5,098 nucleotides of DNA from Candidatus Cloacimonadota bacterium (GCA_021772705.1 JAJFLN010000544.1:1-5098); one strand, 5' to 3'; shown: positions 1-5,098, counted from the stretch's first letter. The notes: generated from the letters alone by a model not told the origin. A program made the numbers and translations.

Positions 1-801
1 CTTGCCGAGGCAGGTGATGTCCGGCTCGATTCCATATCGGACCTGGGCGCCGCCCCAGGCCACCCTGTAGCCGGTCATGACCTCGTCGAAGATCAGCAGG
101 GCACCGTGGTCCTTCGTCTCCTGACGCAGGGCGTCCAGGAATCCCTCCTCGGGAGGAACGACTCCCATGTTTCCCGCCACGGGTTCGACGATGACGCAGG
201 CGATCTTGTCGCCTTCCCGGCTCATGACTTCCTGGAAGGCCTCCTGGTCGTTGAACTCGATAGTGATGGTGGTGGCAGCGGTCTGAGGGGTGACACCGGC
301 GCTGCCTGGGATACCCAGAGTGGCGGCACCGCTGCCGGCCTGGACGAGCAGGCTGTCGGAGTGGCCGTGGTAGCAGCCGTTGAACTTCAGGATCTTCTCG
401 CGACTCGTGAATCCCCGGGCCAGGCGGATGGCGGCCATGGTCGCTTCCGTACCGGAGTTGACCATCCGGACCATCTCCACGGAGGGGAAGCTCTCGCAGA
501 TCCTCTCTGCCAGTTCGATCTCCGACAGGGTGGGGGCGCCGAAGCTGGTGCCTCGATCGACAGCGGCTTTGACTGCCCGATTCACGCCGGGGTGGCAGTG
601 CCCCAGAATCAGGGGTCCCCAGGAACCCACATAGTCGATGTACTCCTTGCCTTCCACGTCCCGGGCTTTGCAGCCGGACCCGCTCTGGAAGAAGACCGGA
701 GTTCCTCCGACGCCCTTGAAGGCCCTGACCGGGCTATTGACGCCGCCGGGGATGACTTGCTGGGCCCGGGCGAACAGTTTCGAAGATGTGTGGGTGGTCA
801 T
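1..801 (-). CDS. hemL: Glutamate-1-semialdehyde 2,1-aminomutase, N-terminal 267 residues (3' end beyond window)
   Basis: The enzyme is PLP-dependent and cytoplasmic. It converts glutamate-1-semialdehyde to 5-aminolevulinate, the last step of the C5 route to tetrapyrroles. The reading frame is open from an ATG at 801 to the window edge. Family signatures seen are IPGGVNSPVRAF (17-28), the PLP-phosphate region VNSGTEATMAAIRLAR (114-129), CYHGHSD (143-149), the VEPVAGNMG stretch (205-213), the PLP-ring aspartate in FDEVMTGYR (238-246, Asp239) and PDITCLGK ending at residue 267. The last lysine is where the family carries its Schiff-base lysine (about residue 265 in the E. coli enzyme), so numbering and start agree with the family. 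About 160 C-terminal residues should lie outside the window. The start overlaps the stop of the preceding small membrane protein gene by ATGA, and a strong GGAGGA precedes it. No break or missing key residue is seen. Alanine-, ornithine- or other class-III aminotransferases are unlikely given the match to HemL-specific motifs. Confidence 0.97.
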   Translation of the reverse strand, partial: MTTHTSSKLFARAQQVIPGGVNSPVRAFKGVGGTPVFFQSGSGCKARDVEGKEYIDYVGSWGPLILGHCHPGVNRAVKAAVDRGTSFGAPTLSEIELAERICESFPSVEMVRMVNSGTEATMAAIRLARGFTSREKILKFNGCYHGHSDSLLVQAGSGAATLGIPGSAGVTPQTAATTITIEFNDQEAFQEVMSREGDKIACVIVEPVAGNMGVVPPEEGFLDALRQETKDHGALLIFDEVMTGYRVAWGGAQVRYGIEPDITCLGK

Positions 802-1133
802 GATTCCTCCAGCTGAGACGGGGACTGATACATCGGGGCCGTGGAGAAGCAGACCGACGAGATCAGACCGAGTGCGACATAGATTACGGCGAACCGATCG
901 AGGGTGCATTGCCGGTCGGTGCGGAGTGTTCTGTGAAAGGCCAGGGGCAGATCCAGCCGGCCGAATTCGCGGTCGAGGCGGATGTACTCCACCTGGGCCA
1001 TGGCGGCCAGGCCGACTGTCCCCGTTGCGGCCACCCCGAGTGCGACTCCCATGAGATAGCGGCCGAAGGCGAGCTGGCCGATTCCTGGAAGGAGCAGTGA
1101 GAGGAAACGGAGAATGGCATCTTTAAGCGTCAC
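798..1133 (-). CDS. Small membrane protein of unknown function, TM2/DUF5683-like N-terminus
   Basis: This 111-residue protein is not recognised as a named family. The N-terminal part has a short hydrophobic helix followed by PGIGQLAFGRYLMG (16-29), then a long hydrophobic segment (about 25-47, rich in Ala, Gly and Val). The proline-glycine-x-glycine-glutamine then glycine-arginine-tyrosine pattern recalls the turn between helices in small TM2 or DUF5683-type membrane proteins; that likeness is by eye only. A charged middle (48-78, with EYIRLDREFGRLD) is followed by a final membrane helix at about 80-98 and a short polar tail. I chose the GTG at 1133: it is preceded at 8 nt by GAGGGG, which overlaps the stop of the pseudopilin gene upstream, and no ATG lies before residue 28. 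The stop overlaps the hemL start by ATGA, so the two are probably translated together. Its role is unknown; a haem- or envelope-related job is only suggested by its neighbours. Confidence 0.8.
   Translation of the reverse strand: MTLKDAILRFLSLLLPGIGQLAFGRYLMGVALGVAATGTVGLAAMAQVEYIRLDREFGRLDLPLAFHRTLRTDRQCTLDRFAVIYVALGLISSVCFSTAPMYQSPSQLEES
805..810 (-). promoter_or_regulatory. Shine-Dalgarno site of hemL
   Basis: On the minus strand the sequence reads GGAGGAATCATG, a near-perfect Shine-Dalgarno core close to the hemL ATG at 801. It lies inside the last codons of the upstream small membrane protein gene. It fixes the start and shows that hemL can be initiated strongly as well as by coupling through the ATGA overlap. 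Confidence 0.8.
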
Positions 1134-1145
1134 TTTGAAGGCCCC

Positions 1146-1766
1146 TCAGAGTTCTTCGTATCCCGAAGTTCGGCTCCGGACGTCGCCAATCCCGCTGCCC
1201 GAGACGGCTCGAGGGACGTAGGGGTTGACCACGGCTGGAGGGGCTACCCACTTGTTGGTGGAACTGTTGAGAGACCAGCCGACGCGGCGGCTGCGCTCCG
1301 TGGTGATCCGGAGCCCGCTGCTAGATTGTCTCTCTGCGATGTTCTCGTTCTGCATGATGACCAGGTCCCAGTCGAGCTGCTCGCTGAAGGGGTCTTCGGG
1401 AATCTCGGGCAGGAAGGTTCGCCGGTTCAATGGGTAGGTCCCTGGGCCGTCGTGGACCCCTTGGACGAGCTCGCTCTTGTCGTTGTCCAGGAAATCCACG
1501 TTGTTGCCGAAGCTGTCGAAGAGCCGATTGGGGTAGCGGCCGTGTTCCATCCGGAAGGCCGTGATGGCCCGTCGGACTTCATTGAGCCGCTGTCGCAGCG
1601 CCTCCTCCTTCGCATCGGCGAGAAACCTTTCGTAGAGGGGAATCGCCGAGGGCAGGAGAATGACCAGGATGACCATGGCCACGATCAGCTCCATCAGGCT
1701 GAACCCGGACCGAAACCGATTGGCCAGGCCTGGGGCGCTGCATTGATGCTCCGAAAAGCTGCTCAC
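1146..1766 (-). CDS. Prepilin-type pseudopilin C (GspG-like)
   Basis: This 206-residue protein belongs to the prepilin family: an inner-membrane precursor trimmed by a prepilin peptidase and then built into a pilus or pseudopilus. A 21-residue leader ends in glycine at the cleavage point G^FSLMEL (Gly21/Phe22), with the conserved Glu at mature position +5 (Glu26) and a hydrophobic helix to about residue 45. An amphipathic helix follows (46-75). The globular part starts with GRYP (76-79), carries FGNNVDFLD and SELVQGVHDG (87-108), and reaches EIPEDP (121-126) and LDWDLV (131-136). A polar tail ends with GIGDVRS (192-198). The GTG start at 1766 forms GTGA with the stop of the preceding pseudopilin gene and has AGGGGGA just upstream; the only other Met near the N-terminus is Met25 inside the cleavage motif, so this start is well supported. 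It is the third and longest of three tandem paralogs. Its leader is longer than theirs, and the tail after residue 136 is unlike theirs except for the DVRS motif. The machine it joins is not identified. Confidence 0.9.
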   Translation of the reverse strand: MSSFSEHQCSAPGLANRFRSGFSLMELIVAMVILVILLPSAIPLYERFLADAKEEALRQRLNEVRRAITAFRMEHGRYPNRLFDSFGNNVDFLDNDKSELVQGVHDGPGTYPLNRRTFLPEIPEDPFSEQLDWDLVIMQNENIAERQSSSGLRITTERSRRVGWSLNSSTNKWVAPPAVVNPYVPRAVSGSGIGDVRSRTSGYEEL

Positions 1767-2344
1767 AGCTTCCCCCTGCTGGCCACGTCGCGGACGTCGG
1801 GTGGATCTTCGTCGATCTTGCCATCGTTGTCCTCGTCGCCATTGCCGAAGGGATCCTCATCGACATGCCCATCGTTGGCGGAGGGTTTGCCGTTACCATC
1901 GGTGTCGTCCCGGGAGGCGATCCAGTCACCGTCGTTGTCGCTGGGGATGAGAATCCAGTCGGCGTTGCCCGTGGTGGGATCGATGGGGACGGCGTAGAGG
2001 TAGCGCGTCGGCTTGGCTGGATAGGTGTTCGACCCGTTGTGAACACCCTTCACCAGCTCGCAGCTGTTGTCGTCCAGGAAGTGGACCACATTCCCGAAGT
2101 TGTCCTGACCGTTGTAGGGATATCGACCGTGGTCGTTGTAGAACGTCTGGATTGCCTTCCGGAGAGCCCTCAGGTTCGCGTTCCGGATCTGGATACGGGA
2201 GTCGTCCACGTTCTCCCGGAAGACGCCTGCCGCCATGGACACGATGGCCAGCATCACCGTCAGAGCGATGAGGAGTTCCACCAGGGTGAAGGCCCGCCGC
2301 TGTCCGGCAGTTTCGGCTGCCGGCCCCTGCTGATTGCTCATCAC
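1763..2344 (-). CDS. Prepilin-type pseudopilin B with acidic calcium-loop-like C-terminal region
   Basis: This 193-residue protein is the middle of three prepilin paralogs. The leader (1-18) ends RRA, and the cleavage motif reads A^FTLVELL with Glu23 at mature +5, so the residue before the cut is Ala rather than the usual Gly. The hydrophobic helix runs to about residue 41. The globular block GRYPY (73-77), FGNVVHFLDD (83-92), ELVKGVHNG (96-104), VPIDP (119-123) and ADWILIP (128-134) matches the two neighbours without gaps. After residue 135 comes a stretch rich in Asp, Asn and Gly: DNDGD (136-140), DTDGNG (147-152) and GNGDEDNDGKIDED (167-180). It resembles EF-hand, dockerin or thrombospondin-type-3 calcium loops. 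DVRD (183-186) follows near the end. Two starts are possible in GTGATG: GTG at 2344 (GTGA overlap with the upstream stop) or ATG at 2341 (TGATG). Only a weak TGGA precedes them, so re-initiation after pseudopilin A is likely. GspG proteins are known to bind calcium, but their site is not organised as these repeats are; calcium binding here is inference. Confidence 0.9.
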   Translation of the reverse strand: MMSNQQGPAAETAGQRRAFTLVELLIALTVMLAIVSMAAGVFRENVDDSRIQIRNANLRALRKAIQTFYNDHGRYPYNGQDNFGNVVHFLDDNSCELVKGVHNGSNTYPAKPTRYLYAVPIDPTTGNADWILIPSDNDGDWIASRDDTDGNGKPSANDGHVDEDPFGNGDEDNDGKIDEDPPDVRDVASRGKL

Positions 2345-2790
2345 AGGTGGTCCAGTAGGTCGTTGAAGCTGCGAATGTTGGTGACTACCGGAATGGCTGG
2401 TGCGTCCGCCGTGATCTTGAAGGGTTCAGTCACCATCTGCCAGGACTTGGAGTTGAGGGAGGGGTCGATTGGAATGTTGATCAGATAACGAATCCGTCTC
2501 TTGGGGTAGATCTCGAACCCCCGATGGGGCCCCTGGACCAGTTCGCTGGCGGCATCATCCAGGAAGCCGACGGCGTTGCCGTAGTGATCCAAGCTCTGGT
2601 AAGGAAATCGGCCGTTGTCGGCGTAGAACTGCTGCAAGGCGCCCCGCATGGCTGTCAGGTTGTTCCTCACCACCGATTCCTCACCTTCCCGGACGTAGGA
2701 CATGTAGAGACCGCTGGCCATCATCGACAGGGAGACCAGAACGGCCACGGTGACCAGCAGCTCAACGAGGGTGAATCCGGCACGGTTCAT
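2341..2790 (-). CDS. Prepilin-type pseudopilin A (GspG-like)
   Basis: This 149-residue protein is the shortest and first of three tandem prepilin paralogs. A very short leader MNRAG precedes the canonical prepilin peptidase site G^FTLVELL, with Glu10 at mature +5, and the hydrophobic helix spans about 6-30. The amphipathic helix continues to about residue 57 (NNLTAMRGALQQFY). The globular block GRFPY (60-64), YGNAVGFLDD (70-79), SELVQGPHRG (82-91), YLINIPIDP (102-110) and SWQMV (116-120) is shared with pseudopilins B and C. The tail ends with NIRSFNDLLDHL (138-149), of which NIRS matches DVRD/DVRS in the other two. The ATG at 2790 has GAGG 8 nt upstream, and the gene begins 28 nt after the lptD stop. 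GspG-like is the nearest description, by size and by the IPIDP segment. It could equally be a minor pilin of a type IV pilus, because no secretion-machine gene is in view. Confidence 0.92.
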   Translation of the reverse strand: MNRAGFTLVELLVTVAVLVSLSMMASGLYMSYVREGEESVVRNNLTAMRGALQQFYADNGRFPYQSLDHYGNAVGFLDDAASELVQGPHRGFEIYPKRRIRYLINIPIDPSLNSKSWQMVTEPFKITADAPAIPVVTNIRSFNDLLDHL

Positions 2791-2791
2791 G

Positions 2792-2804
2792 GTGAGTACC
2801 TCAC
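2792..2804 (-). promoter_or_regulatory. Shine-Dalgarno of pseudopilin A inside a small inverted repeat
   Basis: On the minus strand GTGAG-GTA-CTCAC gives a perfect 5-bp stem with a 3-nt loop. It contains the GAGG that lies 8 nt before the pseudopilin A ATG. It fills much of the 28-nt gap after lptD. The Shine-Dalgarno call is solid; that the stem matters in vivo is only possible, since a 5-bp hairpin is weak. Confidence 0.5.
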
Positions 2805-2818
2805 ATGGACATGATACG

Positions 2819-4855
2819 TCACGGAGCCAAGCCTCCCGCCACAGTTGGCCCGAAGGTGGGCGTCAGCTCGGCGCTGTCTCGGTAGTCCACGCCCAGTCCG
2901 ACCCGTCTGTCGGCTGCGAACTTGAGGTAGAACTCGAAGAAGACCTCCTTCTGAACCACGTTCCAGCTGAGCCTGCCCTCCCAGTCGTGGAGGTCCTTCA
3001 CGATGCCGATGTTCAGCTTCGTCATGTCGAAGCCGCTTCCGAAGGTGTCCCGGCTCAGGTTGGAGTCCACGTCGAACCGCAGGCCGTCGCCGATCCGGAA
3101 CTGGCTCCTGTTGGCCACGGACTGCATTCGCTCCAGCAGGGCGTCGTAGTTGGCGATGACGGCGTGGGACCAACGATCCCGATCGGCGACCCGGAAGTTG
3201 GCCGAGACCCGGCCGACTCTGAGAGAATCCAGGGTCCGGGTATCCCGGCTCAAGTCGTAGAACGGAGTGACCCCCAGGGACAGGGAGCGGCGGCGGCCGA
3301 TGGGCGTGTGATACACGAAGTTGCTGGAAGCGTTCAAGAACTGCTCGTTCTCGAAGTCCCGGGTCACCTGGAAGAGGGTGGCCGTGAAGTGGTCCAGTCC
3401 CCCGAGTCTGAGGAATCCGGTCAGGAGGTTTGCCTTGGGCGGCAGGGTGTCAAAGCTGGCGAAGGGAGATGAGTCACCCAGGGAGTCCTGGTAGACGTAG
3501 TTGAAGGCGCTGCTGAAGGAGTCCGAGTATCTCTCCTGGCTGTTGGCCTGAAAGCTGAAGAAGTGCCGGACTTCACCACTTCCGTAGAAGTCCTCGGTCT
3601 GACGGACGGAGGCGAAGATGTCCTGAAAATCGCCCACCCCCATGGGGGGCAGGGAGAGGTTGAGGTTGACCTCTCCCCGATTGGTCTGGACCGTCTGCAG
3701 CGAGGTCTCTTCCCGGATCTCGGCGATGCTGCCATCGACAGTGAGGCCGATTCCGGTCCCCAGGATCTGGGTGCTGCCGGTCTGGGCAAAGGTGAACCGG
3801 GGTGTGCTGTGCAAGAACTCGATCCGGTCGTTCAAGAAGTCATCCCCGTCCAGGTCCACCCGGCGCTCCAGGGCAAGTTCGGTCCTCCAGCCCGGGAACT
3901 CCCGCGTCAGCCGGGCTCGAACATTCATCTCGCTGTCGGTTCCCAGGTTCCCGAAGGTGTTGTCCGTCACCAGCAATGCCAGGTGTGCGTCGGCGAAGGG
4001 CAAGCGGGACACATGGTTCAGAGCCAGCCGGTTGGACGACTGGTCGATCAGCTTCGACTCGTGATGGGCGAAGTCGAGCTGGCCTCCGTGGTTCTCGTCG
4101 TACCGGTAGATCATGTTCGCTCCTGAGTTGGTGCCCTCGAATTGGGACGGTTCGAACCTCACGTTGCCGTAGAAGTGATCCGTTCCGTAGAACTGGTAGG
4201 CCGATTTGAAGGTGAAACCCTTGGCCGCCGTGTAGCCCGGTTTCACGAAGAGCCGGTCCACGGCCTCTCCGGACTTCATGTTGATCACGTATCTCGGCAA
4301 CCGGAAGAGAGTCCGTTCGCCGACCTTGAACCTCACGTTCTTCAGCACGATCCTGCTGCCGGGAATCATCACCATCTTCCGGGCCAGTATCCGGTAGTGC
4401 GGCGGATTCCGGGTACAGGTCGTGGTCATCACGTCGTGGCCCTCGATGCGATCCGGCAGCAGCTCGACCTGTCGAGCATCTACCAGGCTGACGCCGCGAA
4501 CCGTCTTCAACCGGGTCAGCCGGCCTCGCCGGGTCTTGTAGTTGTAGTTGAGGATGTCCCCCGAGTACTTCTCATCCCCCCGCCAGATCTCGATCTTCCC
4601 CTGTGCGAACACCTGATCGCGATGGATGTCGCTGTGAATGTTGTCCGCCCAGAGTTTCAGATCCCGGTATTCGATGTAGGCCTCGTCCTTCAGGATGGCA
4701 GCCTGGCTCTCTCGGTCGTACTCCAGATAACCAGCCTGGAAGTCCATCACCCCCGCAGTCGTGGTCTCCGAAGCCGGCGCGCCCAGGACCGGTGAGCAGA
4801 GAAGCAAACAGGCCAGAATGACCTGGACCAGCACAAGTGGCTTTCCAATCTTCAT
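2819..4855 (-). CDS. lptD: LptD/OstA-family LPS-assembly outer-membrane protein
   Basis: LptD is the outer-membrane barrel that, with LptE, inserts LPS delivered across the periplasm by LptA. This 678-residue protein starts with a signal peptide (about 1-26: basic start, hydrophobic core, VLGA before the likely cut). An OstA/LptA-like beta domain follows at about 36-125, with YLEYDRESQAAILKDEAYI, then LKLWADNIHSDIHRDQVFAQGKIEI and LNYNYKTRRGRL; the alternating 'AD-I...D-----A-G-I' pattern is typical. Next is TTTCTRNPPHYRI (144-156), matching the conserved TTC segment between the N-domain and the barrel. The rest (about 165-678) shows alternating strands rich in aromatic, Arg and Asp residues, as in a large beta-barrel. 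Length is somewhat below the roughly 780 of E. coli LptD. Cys147 is the only cysteine outside the signal peptide, so the paired disulfides of the enterobacterial protein cannot form. The C-terminus (GGLAP) does not end in an aromatic residue. The start is the first in-frame start codon after a TGA about 50 nt upstream; no good Shine-Dalgarno is seen. It heads the gene run. A divergent LptD-like transporter of another lipid is the main alternative. Confidence 0.87.
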   Translation of the reverse strand: MKIGKPLVLVQVILACLLLCSPVLGAPASETTTAGVMDFQAGYLEYDRESQAAILKDEAYIEYRDLKLWADNIHSDIHRDQVFAQGKIEIWRGDEKYSGDILNYNYKTRRGRLTRLKTVRGVSLVDARQVELLPDRIEGHDVMTTTCTRNPPHYRILARKMVMIPGSRIVLKNVRFKVGERTLFRLPRYVINMKSGEAVDRLFVKPGYTAAKGFTFKSAYQFYGTDHFYGNVRFEPSQFEGTNSGANMIYRYDENHGGQLDFAHHESKLIDQSSNRLALNHVSRLPFADAHLALLVTDNTFGNLGTDSEMNVRARLTREFPGWRTELALERRVDLDGDDFLNDRIEFLHSTPRFTFAQTGSTQILGTGIGLTVDGSIAEIREETSLQTVQTNRGEVNLNLSLPPMGVGDFQDIFASVRQTEDFYGSGEVRHFFSFQANSQERYSDSFSSAFNYVYQDSLGDSSPFASFDTLPPKANLLTGFLRLGGLDHFTATLFQVTRDFENEQFLNASSNFVYHTPIGRRRSLSLGVTPFYDLSRDTRTLDSLRVGRVSANFRVADRDRWSHAVIANYDALLERMQSVANRSQFRIGDGLRFDVDSNLSRDTFGSGFDMTKLNIGIVKDLHDWEGRLSWNVVQKEVFFEFYLKFAADRRVGLGVDYRDSAELTPTFGPTVAGGLAP

Positions 4856-4877
4856 GAGGGATGGGCAGAACGGTATC

Positions 4878-4893
4878 CAGATCAGGAGATCTG
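4878..4893 (-). repeat. Short inverted repeat in lptD 5' leader
   Basis: CAGATC-TCCT-GATCTG on the minus strand gives a perfect 6-bp stem with a 4-nt loop, 23 nt before the lptD ATG. It has no U-run, so it is not a terminator. It could be an operator or a leader hairpin. The lack of a good Shine-Dalgarno next to the lptD start makes leader structure worth noting. Confidence 0.45.
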
Positions 4894-4917
4894 CCCCCTT
4901 CCGTCATCGGTACTCCA

Positions 4918-4950
4918 GACAATTTATCTAACAAACCCCCAAATATTGTC
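4918..4950. repeat. Spaced inverted repeat GACAAT / ATTGTC around an AT-rich patch
   Basis: GACAAT at 4918-4923 and ATTGTC at 4945-4950 are perfect inverted copies separated by 21 nt. They bracket the most AT-rich part of the leader, where a promoter is most plausible. This spacing would suit a dimeric regulator bound on one face of the helix, but six-base arms can arise by chance. Confidence 0.3.
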
Positions 4951-4953
4951 CTG

Positions 4954-4986
4954 CCCGCCCCCCCAAGTCCCAAAAACCCAGCACCC
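4954..4986 (-). other. G-quadruplex-capable G-rich tract upstream of lptD
   Basis: Read on the minus strand, the tract has runs GGG, GGG, GGG, a run of seven G and another GGG, separated by loops of 4, 5, 4 and 1 nt. This satisfies the usual G3+N1-7 quadruplex rule. Further G-runs lie on both sides (five G at 4936-4940; GGG and GGGG at about 4998-5014). It sits about 100 nt before the lptD start on the strand with the same sense as the mRNA. Formation and function are not shown by sequence alone. Confidence 0.6.
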
Positions 4987-5098
4987 AACCTCCGTCTCCC
5001 GAAGCCCGTCCCCTGTACTACCTAGTGTGGTGGTCCGCTGTTTCCTTTACATATGATGCCTGTCCATAAAACCGTTCGCCCCACTATGGATGCCCGCA

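Larger units (their letters stand above)
4856..5098. other. Non-coding leader upstream of lptD
   Basis: No convincing gene lies here on either strand. The stretch holds, going away from lptD, a 6-bp inverted repeat, a short AT-rich patch flanked by another 6-bp inverted repeat, a long C-rich (G-rich on minus) tract and a more balanced end. A promoter for the gene run is expected here, most likely near the AT-rich patch at about 4918-4950, which on the minus strand contains TTAGATAAATT. I cannot place a confident -35/-10 pair. Confidence 0.6.

Noticed and set aside
106..816. Long plus-strand open frame opposite hemL
   Set aside because: Antisense of a clear hemL. Long open frames on the opposite strand are common in GC-rich coding DNA, and the translation shows no recognisable domain.
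1326..2488. Plus-strand open frames opposite pseudopilins B and C
   Set aside because: They mirror strongly supported genes. Their Val/Asp-rich translation reflects the complementary codon pattern of those genes.
1146..2790. Naming the pseudopilins gspG, gspH or pilE
   Set aside because: Only the N-terminal prepilin motif and a general GspG-like core are seen. No secretin, ATPase or platform gene is present to fix the system.
2750..4795. Several plus-strand open frames opposite lptD
   Set aside because: None has a signal, motif or plausible start site, while the minus-strand LptD reading is continuous over 678 residues with recognisable domains.
4790..4855. Possible lipoprotein signal in the LptD-like protein (LACLLLCSP)
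   Set aside because: The residues before Cys20 (LLL) do not fit a lipobox, which wants a small residue just before the Cys, and VLGA offers a normal signal peptidase I site.
4572..4988. A minus-strand open frame starting at a TTG at 4988, running through the lptD leader and into lptD in another frame
   Set aside because: It overlaps the signal peptide and OstA domain of lptD. Its translation is Gly/Arg/Pro-rich without family features, and its start has no good support.
4856..5098. Insertion sequence or transposase remnant
   Set aside because: No transposase-like reading frame, long terminal repeats or target duplications are visible; only a G-rich tract of uncertain origin.
1..5098. tRNA, rRNA, CRISPR array or rho-independent terminators
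   Set aside because: No cloverleaf, rRNA-like stretch, regularly spaced repeat or stem followed by a T-run was found on either strand by reading.

Overview
The window is one tightly packed gene run, all read on the minus strand, from a GC-rich diderm (Gram-negative-type) bacterium. The diderm assignment rests on an LptD-type outer-membrane lipopolysaccharide (LPS) assembly protein and on prepilin-type proteins. The phylum cannot be fixed from this sequence. Short GspG-like pseudopilins of this kind are familiar to me from Acidobacteriota, Desulfobacterota-like and candidate-phylum genomes, but that is only an impression.

In transcription order (right to left) the layout is: a 243-base non-coding leader (4856-5098) holding a G-quadruplex-capable tract and two small inverted repeats; an LptD/OstA-family outer-membrane protein (4855 to 2819); three consecutive paralogous prepilin-type (pseudopilin) genes (2790-2341, 2344-1763, 1766-1146); a 111-residue small membrane protein (1133-798); and the 5' two-thirds of hemL, glutamate-1-semialdehyde aminomutase (801 to beyond position 1). 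The window edge falls exactly on the codon of the expected catalytic lysine of HemL.

The junctions are a 28-nt gap, a 4-nt overlap (GTGA), a 4-nt overlap (GTGA), a 12-nt gap and a 4-nt overlap (ATGA). No terminator-like hairpin is visible between genes, so a single transcript with translational coupling is the simplest reading. The run joins LPS export to the outer membrane, a small set of pseudopilins without any visible secretion ATPase, secretin or platform gene, and a tetrapyrrole biosynthesis enzyme. Whether the pseudopilins serve a type II secretion or type IV pilus machine encoded elsewhere, or something of their own, cannot be decided here.

The most interesting points are the gene-triplicated pseudopilin family with a gap-free 51-residue shared block, an acidic calcium-loop-like insertion in only the middle paralog, and the linkage of all three to lptD. 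No RNA genes, CRISPR arrays, insertion sequences or prophage genes were seen.
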